Source: Acidobacteriota bacterium (lineage in GTDB: Bacteria; Acidobacteriota; Terriglobia; Bryobacterales; Bryobacteraceae). From it: a stretch of 64,000 bases of DNA. Made by a program: the position numbers and the translations under genes. The notes under the pieces were generated by a model. The model did not search any database. It had not been told where the DNA came from and was given only the letters and a program-made list of their open reading frames with translations. The stretch lies in contig JANXSF010000082.1 of assembly GCA_025352795.1 (NCBI GenBank), positions 1 to 64,000 of the forward strand. The letters are read 5' to 3'. Of the stretch, positions 1 through 8,508 are shown one piece after another. The stretch's first letter is position 1, and each line of letters opens with the position of its first letter.

Positions 1-2
1 TC

Positions 3-569
3 TCGGCCTCGATCCCTCTGTCGAAGCGTCCTGGCGGATCGAAGCTGCTTGAGTGGATGAACAACGGCGTCGGCCACGTCGTCTGCTTGAAGCTCGACCG
101 CCTCTTCCGTGACGCCGAAGACGCCCTGCGCCAAACGAAAGCCTGGGACAAGGCGGGAGTCTCGTTGCATTTGGTGGACATGGGCGGTCAGTCGTTGAGT
201 ACGGGTTCAGCGATGGGCCGCATGTTTCTCACGCTCATGGCCGGATGCGCCGAGTTGGAACGTAATCTCGTGGCCGAGAGAACGGCGTCGGTCCTGGCCC
301 ACAAGAAGCAACAGGGCAAGGTCTACAACCACACGCCCTTCGGCTTCGAGCGTGCCGGGGATCGCTTGATTGTCGCCGCCGCTGAGATGGCGATGGTGCG
401 TCTGATGCAAGAGCGCCGGGATGACGGCTGGAGTCTCGCCATGATCGCCGACGCCTTCAACGCCGATCACATCCCCGGCAAGAACGGCGGCAAGTGGTAT
501 GGCCGCACCGTCAAGAACATCCTGGAAAATTCCGTGTATCAGATCGTCGCCGGGAAAGAAGCGGCATGA
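3..569 (+). CDS. Serine recombinase (resolvase/invertase family), 5' end outside window
   Basis: DNA-cutting recombinase fragment. The frame is open to the window edge: the 18 codons before the first ATG (position 57) read SIPLSKRPGGSKLLEW, which matches the region ahead of the family's conserved KLDRLFR motif, so the gene starts upstream of the window and the ATG at 57 is internal. Visible: KLDRLFRD, then the end of the catalytic domain (SAMGRMFLTLMAGCAELERNLVAER, here split by the long E helix), then a recombinase-type domain with GFERAGDRL and an arginine-rich end (YGRTVKNILEN). The N-terminal catalytic serine lies outside the window. The C-terminus is short compared with large serine integrases, so this is more like a resolvase-plus-recombinase-domain protein. 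Such genes usually mark mobile or integrated DNA, which fits the orphan genes that follow. Confidence 0.85.
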   Translation, partial: SASIPLSKRPGGSKLLEWMNNGVGHVVCLKLDRLFRDAEDALRQTKAWDKAGVSLHLVDMGGQSLSTGSAMGRMFLTLMAGCAELERNLVAERTASVLAHKKQQGKVYNHTPFGFERAGDRLIVAAAEMAMVRLMQERRDDGWSLAMIADAFNADHIPGKNGGKWYGRTVKNILENSVYQIVAGKEAA

Positions 570-754
570 AACTTCCGCCAGTTCGCAATGGCTTCTTCCG
601 CTTCCTCGCCGTGCAGGTAAAGCGGGAGTTGGTCTTCGTCGGTAAAGACGATGGTGATGGCGGCACGCTTTTCGTCAGTCTTTGGCTGGCAGTGAAGGCG
701 GCATACCGCCTCCGGGTTGATGTAGTCGTTCTCGGTGAGTTGGATCGGGATCAT
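539..754 (-). CDS. Small hypothetical protein, 71 aa
   Basis: Unrecognised. The protein starts MIPIQLTENDYINPEAV and has an acidic, helix-prone end (GEEAEEAIANWRKF). No signal peptide or membrane segment. It lies convergent to the recombinase and their 3' ends overlap by 31 bases. Its composition looks like a real soluble protein, and the opposite-strand frame over the same bases reads as low-quality sequence. The start on minus is an ATG at 754 with GGAGGAAACAACC just upstream, a strong ribosome-binding site. It could be an accessory protein of the recombinase element, but nothing in the sequence fixes a role. Confidence 0.6.
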   Translation of the reverse strand: MIPIQLTENDYINPEAVCRLHCQPKTDEKRAAITIVFTDEDQLPLYLHGEEAEEAIANWRKFHAASFPATI

Positions 755-1239
755 GGTTGTTTCCTCCTCTGCATTTAGCCGCAGGAAACTTTCGGCCCTG
801 GCGCATCACCGTTTCGCATCTGCCGCTCCCTCCCGAGCAGTACATCCCCACCCCGGCTTTCGCCGCTTTCCGTCACCTGCCGCCGTTCCGGTCTATCCCG
901 GCCCCAAAATATTTTCACTTTTCTGACCACAAAATATTGTGTCTATCACTGATATGCACAAGCTGTTGTGGTTGCGGACGCCTCTTCAGCACCGCCCAAA
1001 GAATCGCTGCTTCTACATATCAACGTGGACTTCGGTTCATGTCCTCCACGGTCGGGAGCAATCGACGGCAGCGTGGATCAAGGGCGGCTCTACTGTGGGA
1101 CGTAGACGAAGAGCCGGGGCGCTGCTAAATCGGGATGCCCAAGTCTGCCGCTGGCTGAGACCTCCAGCGTTAAGTAGCCGAGACCTCTGACGACTCAGAC
1201 GATCAGAGGAGAGCGATGGGCCAGTACGCATGACCTTTC
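755..1239. other. No convincing gene
   Basis: About 485 bases with only short frames of poor composition. It contains a weak stem near 1023-1051 (CGTGGAC and GTCCTCCACG arms), and the bases CGGTTCATGTCCTCC there recur at about 3029-3043, inside the start of the orphan Rhs tip neighbourhood. I see no RNA gene. Confidence 0.5.
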
Positions 1240-1289
1240 GAGTCTCTATGCCGAGTTCCTTGAGGACTCGTGTTCCTGCATAGAGACTC
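1240..1289. repeat. Nested inverted repeat
   Basis: Perfect 12-base arms GAGTCTCTATGC (1240-1251) and GCATAGAGACTC (1278-1289) enclose a second hairpin with arms CGAGT and ACTCG (1252-1270). There is no T-run after either arm, so it is not a standard terminator. It lies directly upstream of two small plus-strand frames. It may be a structured leader, a recombination site or an element end. Confidence 0.6.
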
Positions 1290-1301
1290 TAAACCAACCG
1301 C

Positions 1302-1424
1302 ATGATGATGAACAATGAGACTGCCGAAGGCGTCGTGAACGAAGTGAACGACTACTTCAAGAACGACGTTGCTTCGCACCGTCATGCTTCGCATGGTTCC
1401 TCTTTTGCGTACCTGGAATGGTAA
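1302..1424 (+). CDS. Possible 40-aa small protein
   Basis: Short frame with three successive ATG codons (1302, 1305, 1308), beginning MMMNNETAEGVVNEVNDYFK and ending FAYLEW. It is acidic and then histidine/serine-rich, has no similarity I recognise, and ends 18 bases before the next plus-strand gene. The composition (no stop-rich or low-complexity shadow pattern) and the tandem position support translation. The weak point is the lack of a clear ribosome-binding site before any of the three ATGs. It may instead be a leader peptide of the gene at 1443. Confidence 0.35.
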   Translation: MMMNNETAEGVVNEVNDYFKNDVASHRHASHGSSFAYLEW

Positions 1425-1442
1425 ATAGCAACAGGAACCATC

Positions 1443-1730
1443 ATGAACTCTTTGCTCACCCAACTCGCCGACGAACTCCTCGTCCAAGACATCACCGAAC
1501 CAAGCGCCGTTCTCGGCTCTCTTTCCGGCAACGAACTCCAGGTTTTCTATAACGCCGTACTCGATCAGTTCGCCCTGGCCTTGCTGATCGGCGCTCACGA
1601 AAATTCCGAGTGGTCCAACGGGAAGTTGGTGATCGCTGGCAACAGAGGCAACATTCACCTTCTGCAAGCTGCCTTCTACGCAGTGAAGCTCGAAGTTCGG
1701 CGACGGGGCGCTGTGGCTATTGCGCAGTAA
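1443..1730 (+). CDS. Small hypothetical protein, 95 aa
   Basis: Unrecognised soluble protein starting MNSLLTQLADELLVQDITEP. It is mostly helical in appearance, with hydrophobic LLTQLADELL and FALALLIGAHEN segments too short and polar for membrane spans. The start at 1443 has ACAGGAACC seven bases upstream. Its 3' end overlaps the convergent gene at 1717 by 14 bases. It follows the 40-aa frame and the nested hairpin, so the three may be one transcript. No catalytic motif is visible and I assign no function. Confidence 0.6.
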   Translation: MNSLLTQLADELLVQDITEPSAVLGSLSGNELQVFYNAVLDQFALALLIGAHENSEWSNGKLVIAGNRGNIHLLQAAFYAVKLEVRRRGAVAIAQ

Positions 1731-2133
1731 CCGATGGGTTCTGTTTCGTCCGCACCCAATCAACCCACCGAACCACATCCGACACAGTTTCAAGCGGCCC
1801 ATTCCACTCCTGCAAACTGCCACTGTGCGGCATCTCGAAGCCGAGGCGTTGAAGTATCTCTTTCAGGTTCTCTTCAACATCCTCGTCCACCGTCTTGTAC
1901 GTCTTTTCGAGGGTATCAGCGGGACTCGGCATAAACCCCTTCCAGGTGCCGAGTTTCTGGAATTGATCATAGACCGCTCCTGCGACTGCCGCAGCAACTC
2001 CGGTCGATTGGAACTGCGCAACGAACTCGTCACGAGTCATCCCAACGTGTTCCTTGAGCCGTTTGAGATGGAGCGCCCAAGCTATTCCAGTGGCCCCTAC
2101 GATTCCGCCGATGATCACAAGGATGGCATTCAT
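1717..2133 (-). CDS. Membrane-anchored small protein; candidate immunity protein for the orphan Rhs tip
   Basis: 138 aa. One N-terminal membrane segment (about residues 3-20, ILVIIGGIVGATGIAWAL), then a soluble domain with an acidic helix (TVDEDVEENLKEILQRLGF) and a C-terminal TVSDVVRWVDWVR that resembles the last helix of acyl-carrier-like folds, although I see no phosphopantetheine serine. It starts 10 bases after the stop of the orphan Rhs tip on the same strand, the place where polymorphic toxin loci carry the cognate immunity gene. The immunity role is inferred from position only. The product is last in the run 8910 to 1717. Confidence 0.6.
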   Translation of the reverse strand: MNAILVIIGGIVGATGIAWALHLKRLKEHVGMTRDEFVAQFQSTGVAAAVAGAVYDQFQKLGTWKGFMPSPADTLEKTYKTVDEDVEENLKEILQRLGFEMPHSGSLQEWNGPLETVSDVVRWVDWVRTKQNPSVTAQ

Positions 2134-2143
2134 AGGAAGCTCC

Positions 2144-2995
2144 TCACTGAGAGAGGCAAGCGTTCAAAGAATATGCACCGTAGGCTATTCCCGCTGCGCC
2201 TACGAATGGTGCCCATCGTCCGAGCACGACGCCAAGCCGATTGCTCCCCTGCATACTGAATGCCCTTCCAGTTCCAGGCCCACCAACTGGTGTGGGAACT
2301 TGGGACGGCAGCTTTTGCGGCAAGGCATCCCGAAGAGCGCCGGAAAGAGTCGAACTCCCCGCTGACGCTCCTCCGCTGGCAAAGGGTTTGCTGCCACCAA
2401 CCAACCTGCCCGATACTGGCGACCTGAATCCGGCGTTCGGCTGGCCGCTAACGAATAAGGCTCCTCCGGCATCGCCAGCCGCAAATCCCATCCCGGCACA
2501 TCCGAGGTCATGTGCCGTCCGGTAGTAAGCGACCGTGAGGACTTTCCGGGCGTTATCAGGAAGGGGCTTATCGTTTGGCACATAGCGTGGAACGCCGGAA
2601 GCCATGATCAGATCAAGTATTGAACCCTGCTTATCATTGACGTTGCTGACTTGCGCCTTATCGCCCTCGGTCACCTTCTCGTCACCGGGACTGGCGCAAT
2701 CACCCTCGAATCCATCTTTGGTCTTCTTGCACTTGCCACCCGAAAGATCAAAGAAGCTCAGCGGGTTGTTGCGTACAAATCCAAACAGGTTCCAACTCTG
2801 AGGGTCTCCTGGGTCCTGATCGAGGAAGGGTTTGTCAGGACTCGTGAACCGACCCTGCGCCCCGCTGTAGTAGCGAAGCATCACCGACTCGTTCTTCGTA
2901 ACGGGATCGACCTCTGGTCCGCTGAATAAGTCCAACCCAGTTACAGCATCCCGTTCCTTGCCGGTGAACTGTTTCATTTTGAAGCGTTGCACCAC
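2144..2995 (-). CDS. Orphan Rhs C-terminal tip (short core remnant plus a different toxin-like tail)
   Basis: 283 aa with no N-terminal YD-repeat shell. Residues about 8-90 copy the end of the Rhs core: FTGKERDAVTGLDLF, YYSGAQGRFTSPD and NPLSFFDLSGG, corresponding to FTSKERDAETGLDYF, YFSGAQGRWTSPD and NPLKYVDPDG in the large Rhs protein upstream. An insertion of about ten residues (PEVDPVTKNES) interrupts the GLDxFxARYY motif. The remaining ~190 residues are unlike the upstream tip: glycine/serine-rich, then a hydrophobic end (FVGAAGIAYGAYSL). It overlaps the preceding membrane-protein gene by 22 bases. This is the layout of a displaced or spare toxin cassette that recombination could place on the full-length Rhs gene. 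The tail's activity is unknown. Confidence 0.8.
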   Translation of the reverse strand: MVQRFKMKQFTGKERDAVTGLDLFSGPEVDPVTKNESVMLRYYSGAQGRFTSPDKPFLDQDPGDPQSWNLFGFVRNNPLSFFDLSGGKCKKTKDGFEGDCASPGDEKVTEGDKAQVSNVNDKQGSILDLIMASGVPRYVPNDKPLPDNARKVLTVAYYRTAHDLGCAGMGFAAGDAGGALFVSGQPNAGFRSPVSGRLVGGSKPFASGGASAGSSTLSGALRDALPQKLPSQVPTPVGGPGTGRAFSMQGSNRLGVVLGRWAPFVGAAGIAYGAYSLNACLSQ

Positions 2996-3408
2996 CAGTT
3001 TGCGAGTTCACTGGCCGCCGACCGAAGCGGTTCATGTCCTCCTATCCATTCGAAAACCCAGCAGGCTCCAACGACAACCACGTGCTCCATCAGGTCGCGT
3101 CCAGTAAGAACCCAAAAGGCCCAACCTGTGGTCATTCGAAGGAAAACCCCGCGCGACACCAGCGAAAGGCAAAATATTGAGCCGCCGAGCCAAGCAACAA
3201 AGTCCGCCCGGCATGCGTAGCCAGTGGCCGCAGTGCCGCTCGAGAGTTCCGGTCGGCCGACCATCGCGGAATATGAAAACGCTTGTTCAAGCCAAATCGG
3301 TATCGTAGCTAAAGCCGTCAGTGCTGCAACTACGGCTAGCACCAAAAACGGAACATCATGGATGCTCAGCCATCTTGGATGCGCTTGATGCCTTTCGGTC
3401 ATTCGCAT
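2974..3408 (-). CDS. Membrane protein directly after the Rhs toxin gene; candidate immunity protein
   Basis: 144 aa with about three hydrophobic spans (roughly residues 17-40, 68-88 and 105-122) separated by polar loops, and a tryptophan-rich C-terminus (ELANWWCN). The family is not recognised. Its start overlaps the end of the large Rhs gene by 10 bases, so translation is likely coupled, and its end overlaps the orphan tip by 22 bases. In polymorphic toxin loci the gene immediately after the Rhs tip normally protects the producer, and membrane-embedded immunity proteins are common. That role is inferred from position, not from a motif. Confidence 0.65.
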   Translation of the reverse strand: MRMTERHQAHPRWLSIHDVPFLVLAVVAALTALATIPIWLEQAFSYSAMVGRPELSSGTAATGYACRADFVAWLGGSIFCLSLVSRGVFLRMTTGWAFWVLTGRDLMEHVVVVGACWVFEWIGGHEPLRSAASELANWWCNASK

Positions 3409-6400
3409 GTTTTGCTCTTCGTACCAGTAGCGCTATCGCTGACTGCAACGCATCCCTTGGGCTCGCTCGATTGGCTGTTCTTGTAGAGCGTGAACATCAA
3501 CCAGTACGGATCAACGCCGGGAACGCGGGGATTCCCAAAGTCTCGGTTCGCCTGATAGGGCACGACTTGCGGAACCGTACTCCAATGGCCTGTGAACACG
3601 AACTTTGTGTAAGCCGCCCCCCAGACGTCGTATGGCAAATAGCCAGCGTTGAGTCCGATTCCGATTTCCTCGAGCACTGTCTGACAGAGCGTCGTGCAGG
3701 TCGTACCCGTAACTTCAAGACGGTCAAGTCGAGCCGACAGATCGTAGTTGGGAACGTTCTTAGTCAATTTATCGATCTCATTGATGACCTTTTGTGCGGC
3801 CTCAGGAGTCGTCTGAATTGTGATGCTCCCGTGTTCCCGAAGGCGTTCAAGTGTCATGTTCCCGTTGATCTCACCCTTAGGCCACTGCCCCTCCTTTTGG
3901 TAGAAATCTAGAAACCTGACCTGCCCGGTACTTTGATTCATCGCGCCGATGAAGATGTGTCCGAAGTCTTTCGTGAAGAGTCCTTTGGACGCTCGGTAGT
4001 AGATGGTAACGTCGAGTCCGTCGGGGTCAACATACTTCAAAGGGTTGTTGGCGGCGTAGGCGTACTTGTTGAGAGTGCTCGATGGGCTCAACATTCTGGC
4101 TCTCGTAACGTTAAGAACGTCTGGACTCGTCCACCTGCCCTGCGCGCCGGAGAAGTACCTCGCCCCAAAGTAATCGAGACCCGTCTCGGCATCACGTTCC
4201 TTGGAGGTGAACGCCTGGGCCATGGGTGGTGCACTCTCATGCTCCGCCGTTCTCCCGTTTACTTGGAGCGGTAAAAATTGATTTTTCAAACTAATTTCTT
4301 CGCCAAAAGGAAGGTAGTCATAGCGCTTCTTCACATTACCATTGGCATCGGCAACTAGTCGAGTACTCCCCAAATGATCCGCAAACATATAGCAAGTAGT
4401 GCAACCCGATGGAGGTACCTCCGAATATTCAGCGGCCAGTTTGCCCGAAGCATCATAAACGTAGTGGGTCTTTTTACTGTTATTGACGTCCAGCTTTTTT
4501 ACCCTGCGGCCTTCGCCGTCGTAAAAGTATTGGGTGGTGTAGGTTGTACCGTTTATGGGCTGTGCATTGGATTTGAGCCGACCTTCTGCATCCCAAGCCA
4601 GGTTGTTTGATCCGCGAGTCAGCATGTAGCCCGCCGTATCGTACGTTGAATTGTAATTTAGCCGGTTCGTGATGGGATCAAACTGGGAAATTAAAGTTGG
4701 CGTGTATGCTGAAACGTTGACGCCTGAAGAAAGCCAATGGTTGCCCCAACGGTCATGATCGTAATTCTGGCTCCAGCCTCCACCAGTCACAGCCGCAGCT
4801 TCGCTTGCGCTGGTCAGACGATTCAGTTTGTCGTAACCGAAAGTCTGGTTGAATGTGTAGCCATTGAAATGCTGGATTTGCTGCTTCATAAGGTTGCCGT
4901 TATTGGCTGCACAATCGAGCTGCAAAGTGTCGGTAGAGCAATAAAAATTGGTAAGTTGCATATAGCTCACAACTGGGATCACCGGCTTGGTAACCAGAAT
5001 AGTCTGCACGTCCAAATGGCTGTTGTAGCTGCGAGCCTCTCGCAGACCATTGCCGAAATCAAGCTGTTTTAGGCCGCCAAACGCTTCATACTGCGCGCCA
5101 CTGGCGTAGGTCTTGGTTGTGCCTGCCACTGTAGCACTGACGGAAAGGAGTTTATTGCCAGAATCGAAACAGTTCTTAATGTTTTTACCGGAAGGGAGCT
5201 GGGTGGTTTCAACGCCACTGGCAGCATTGTAGGTATAGGACAATGAATAAATTGTGCCGTCAACCGTTTGTTTCGATTGGCCGGGCCTCCCCTTGGCGTC
5301 ATAAAAATCGAACTCAGTTGAGAATGCCCCTGCCGTAATTTTTCGAAGGAGACCCTTGCACTCCTGAGTATTTGTGCAGAGAGAATCACTGCCGCTATCC
5401 CAATAAGTATAGGAAACAGATGGCGCAAGGTTTGATCCAGTTTCACCGGCGTAGACTTTGCCGCTAATGCGGTTTGCCGCATCGTAGGAGAAGGTTGTGG
5501 ACACATTTCGGGCATCGGTTTTCTTGGTTACGTTGCCGTTATTATCGTATTCGTAGAGTGTGTCTCCGCTTTCCGGGTTGGTCGCCTTCACCAACCGGCT
5601 GAAAGTATCGTAGTAAAATTGGCGCAGTTGCTGGGTAGATGGGGTAGCCTGGGTCACTTGTTTTAAGTTGTCAAGGACACTGTAACCATAGGTCGTGATG
5701 AAGTTTTTTCCACCTGGATCTTCAATCACTTGAGTCAGCCTACCAAAGGCATCGTAAGTAGACTTTCTAACTTTGTCAATTATGCCTGCTGCCGAGTACA
5801 TTTCTGTCATGGTGACATCGGCTCCAGAATAATCGTATTTTGTGACTGTACTGGACGGGTCCGTTACCGTAAGTAAACGGCCTAAGTCGTCGTAAGTATT
5901 TGTTGTCCATAGGGCTGTTCCTGAAAAACTGGGCCTTGATACTGCTGACACCCTTCCAAGGCCGTCGTATTGAGTTTCAACAGATGAGGTACCCTGTCCC
6001 TGAATGCTTTGAACTTTGACTTGGCGGCCGAGGCCGTCGAAATACTTGGTTCCTTGCAAGGAGTTTCCGTTCGCACATGAGTTTTGATAGGCCGATGTGG
6101 AGATGGTTCTGGCTGTGTCGTTGTAGGTAATTGCGGTGGCCCCACCAATTGTGGGAGTTATGCTGTTCAACCGGTCCAGCCCTGATTCATATCCGTAAGT
6201 AATGCCGAATCCTGTAGGGCCGGTGAAGGAGGACAGTAAACCTGTGTTGGTATCGTACGATCTTGAAGCTAGGTGACCAAGGGGGTTCTTGAAATTCGTG
6301 GGATAAGCGTAGCCAAAGGTGTCGCTGTAAGCTGCGCTGTACTGGCCAACGGGCATGGTCATCCGGGTCAAATTGCCTACTTGATCATATTCCAAAGCGG

Positions 6401-8507
6401 TGGTGTCCACGTTGGAAGTGGTGTTGGTGACAGGGTTTTTTAACAATTTTTTCACCTTAGTCAGGTTCCCACGTGAAATCCGTCCGGGGTCGTCCCAGTT
6501 GGTAAGTCCTGTGTAAGTTGCTGTGGTCCAAGTAGTAGTGTTGGGATTGTAATTTACGGTATTGTGATCGTACGTGTAAGTGACCTGGGATTCTATAACG
6601 TTGGATGAGTTGTAAACCGTGGTGTCACTGGGCAGGTTGCGTTGATGGTAAATTCCGTCTTCGCCGTTTAGAGTCTTAAGACTCCCGTTTGAGTCAACAA
6701 TGTTAATTAGATCACGACTCAGATAATTCTGAGTGGCATAAGTGGATTTTGTTTGGCGAGTGTAGCCCGCTGGAACTGGTGTATTGTTCGGTAGTTGGCA
6801 ATAGGTTGCCAATGTTGGGGCGGAGCCGAAATCATATTCATAAACATCTGTTTTGTTGGAAAACCCATCAAAGCAGAAGACTTGGCTGGAGGTTTGACTG
6901 TCGGTTGTTGTGGTAATTTGCGTAATATGGGGATCTTGCTGACGATCAGTCAAATTGCTTGAACCAGACTGCGCCCAGTTCATTTGGGTGGATCTAATCG
7001 ATGTGGAGCTGCTTCCTGCAAACTCTTCCATCGAATATTCTTTGCCTTCCGACCATTCAGGATATCCTGTAGGCGAAACGGAAACACTGGAGATCGGAAA
7101 GGAATGAAAGGTGTGATTCTCCTTGGCCAATTGAATATTGGCGGCATCTTTCCTAACAACTGTTGTCGCAAATGGAGTAGTGAGAAGGGGACTACCTGTG
7201 ATGGTCTCGGTCAACAACAGTGTTGCATTTTCGTCGTAGGTCTTTTTGTCTTTTACTCGGCGGTACACCATTAAGGAGTAAACGCCCCCTAAATCACCAC
7301 CTTGCGGATCCGTAGAATAACCGCGTCCATGCGTGTATTCAAAGTAGCCTCCTGTCGGCAGGGTTAGTTTTGCCACTTCGCCATAGGAGTTATAAAGGAA
7401 GCTATATTGTTTGCCGTTTGGAAGCCTCACCGATGAGACAACACGGGGATTAAAGGGAACTGTCTGGACTGCGCTGCTATCTGGAAATAGCTGCGTTGTA
7501 GTTTGCACCAAGAAACCCGATTTCAATGCTTGATCAAGAGATTTATGGCAGACTTTGGCAACGCGTTGCTGAAAGGATTGAAATCCATCGTAGGTCAGAT
7601 AATCACAGACTTCTGCCGTCACAAGATCGGAGATGTCGTAGACTATGTTGACATTGCGTCCGAGGGAATCGCTAATGGTTTTAAGGGCATGTGTATTGTA
7701 GTCAATAGCGGCACCTAAAGTACTTGGATTTTCGTAAGCAAATGTTGTTTTATTCCCATGGCGGTCCCAAATTCCCGAAACTAAACCGCCCAGGATCTGG
7801 TATCGGGTCCCGTCTTTGAAAAAGAGCAAACCGGAGACTGTGCCTTCCGAGGATGGACTGCCGATGGCTGCAGTATCTTTAAAATCGGAAAGGCTGGTGT
7901 CAGAAAGGAAAGTAGCGGCGCTTCCGTCGGTTGAAGTAAAGATTCTACCTCTATCCCCACCGGAGAAAGTACAGCTTGGGGCAGAAGAGTTGACAAGAGC
8001 CGCGCCATTATTTAGCTTATCTATAAACGGAATTTCCGAACCATCGGTACCGATAAAAGTAAGTCTCGTTAACGTGTAGTCGGCAACAATACAATTGGAT
8101 GGCTGCTGTAAACTTAACGAGCGGGCTGTGCGATAGGCCATTTTTCCAGGACTGTAAAACGGCGCAGTATCCCAATTGTTGGATTCGATGTATGCTACCG
8201 GACAACCTTCAGTCGCGCAAGTCGGCGGATAGTAGTCAACAACTCGCCATTGGGATTGAATATGAATCGGGGCAGTAAAGGCGACTTCCCCCCTCCCTTT
8301 GACAGTAACTAGGGGTAGCCGAAAATTGAGTTTACCGCTGAAGTAGTCGATGGTGTCGAAGCCACTCAACGGATAGGATCCGCTGGGCGTGCCCGCGCCT
8401 AGACCCGGGGGTGTGAAGCCATCGGTTATGGTTTGATGAGCAGGAGAGTTTTGCCCAATGAGAGGCAATGAGGCAATGAGTGTAAGAATCGCTGCGTGTT
8501 TTCTCAT
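3399..8507 (-). CDS. Secreted Rhs/YD-repeat protein with C-terminal toxin-like tip
   Basis: 1702 aa. N-terminal signal peptide (about residues 1-22), then a long beta-rich shell with many YD-type repeats (for example YDGLGRVSAVSRP, YDAFGRLTQVIED, YDYSGADVTMTEMY) and the conserved Rhs core end: HLGSTRLVADANG, FTSKERDAETGLDYFGARYF and KYAYAANNPLKYVDPDG. The ~205 residues after DPDG form the variable tip. It has GHIFIGAMNQSTGQVRFLDF early and CTTLCQTVLEEIGI later, so a histidine precedes a cysteine-rich helix start, as in permuted papain/NlpC-like folds; a peptidase or acyltransferase activity is a guess. Rhs shells normally encapsulate the toxin until release. Export is by a signal peptide, with no PAAR or VgrG domain in view, so type VI delivery is not supported here. 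The start lies one base after the cupredoxin-like gene. Confidence 0.9.
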   Translation of the reverse strand: MRKHAAILTLIASLPLIGQNSPAHQTITDGFTPPGLGAGTPSGSYPLSGFDTIDYFSGKLNFRLPLVTVKGRGEVAFTAPIHIQSQWRVVDYYPPTCATEGCPVAYIESNNWDTAPFYSPGKMAYRTARSLSLQQPSNCIVADYTLTRLTFIGTDGSEIPFIDKLNNGAALVNSSAPSCTFSGGDRGRIFTSTDGSAATFLSDTSLSDFKDTAAIGSPSSEGTVSGLLFFKDGTRYQILGGLVSGIWDRHGNKTTFAYENPSTLGAAIDYNTHALKTISDSLGRNVNIVYDISDLVTAEVCDYLTYDGFQSFQQRVAKVCHKSLDQALKSGFLVQTTTQLFPDSSAVQTVPFNPRVVSSVRLPNGKQYSFLYNSYGEVAKLTLPTGGYFEYTHGRGYSTDPQGGDLGGVYSLMVYRRVKDKKTYDENATLLLTETITGSPLLTTPFATTVVRKDAANIQLAKENHTFHSFPISSVSVSPTGYPEWSEGKEYSMEEFAGSSSTSIRSTQMNWAQSGSSNLTDRQQDPHITQITTTTDSQTSSQVFCFDGFSNKTDVYEYDFGSAPTLATYCQLPNNTPVPAGYTRQTKSTYATQNYLSRDLINIVDSNGSLKTLNGEDGIYHQRNLPSDTTVYNSSNVIESQVTYTYDHNTVNYNPNTTTWTTATYTGLTNWDDPGRISRGNLTKVKKLLKNPVTNTTSNVDTTALEYDQVGNLTRMTMPVGQYSAAYSDTFGYAYPTNFKNPLGHLASRSYDTNTGLLSSFTGPTGFGITYGYESGLDRLNSITPTIGGATAITYNDTARTISTSAYQNSCANGNSLQGTKYFDGLGRQVKVQSIQGQGTSSVETQYDGLGRVSAVSRPSFSGTALWTTNTYDDLGRLLTVTDPSSTVTKYDYSGADVTMTEMYSAAGIIDKVRKSTYDAFGRLTQVIEDPGGKNFITTYGYSVLDNLKQVTQATPSTQQLRQFYYDTFSRLVKATNPESGDTLYEYDNNGNVTKKTDARNVSTTFSYDAANRISGKVYAGETGSNLAPSVSYTYWDSGSDSLCTNTQECKGLLRKITAGAFSTEFDFYDAKGRPGQSKQTVDGTIYSLSYTYNAASGVETTQLPSGKNIKNCFDSGNKLLSVSATVAGTTKTYASGAQYEAFGGLKQLDFGNGLREARSYNSHLDVQTILVTKPVIPVVSYMQLTNFYCSTDTLQLDCAANNGNLMKQQIQHFNGYTFNQTFGYDKLNRLTSASEAAAVTGGGWSQNYDHDRWGNHWLSSGVNVSAYTPTLISQFDPITNRLNYNSTYDTAGYMLTRGSNNLAWDAEGRLKSNAQPINGTTYTTQYFYDGEGRRVKKLDVNNSKKTHYVYDASGKLAAEYSEVPPSGCTTCYMFADHLGSTRLVADANGNVKKRYDYLPFGEEISLKNQFLPLQVNGRTAEHESAPPMAQAFTSKERDAETGLDYFGARYFSGAQGRWTSPDVLNVTRARMLSPSSTLNKYAYAANNPLKYVDPDGLDVTIYYRASKGLFTKDFGHIFIGAMNQSTGQVRFLDFYQKEGQWPKGEINGNMTLERLREHGSITIQTTPEAAQKVINEIDKLTKNVPNYDLSARLDRLEVTGTTCTTLCQTVLEEIGIGLNAGYLPYDVWGAAYTKFVFTGHWSTVPQVVPYQANRDFGNPRVPGVDPYWLMFTLYKNSQSSEPKGCVAVSDSATGTKSKTCE

Positions 8508-8508
8508 A

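Noticed and set aside
757-1128. 123-aa plus frame
   Set aside because: Low-complexity reading rich in P and S, no ribosome site, no conservation signs.
1203-1823. 206-aa minus frame
   Set aside because: Antisense of the 1302 and 1443 small genes and the end of 1717; composition is poor.
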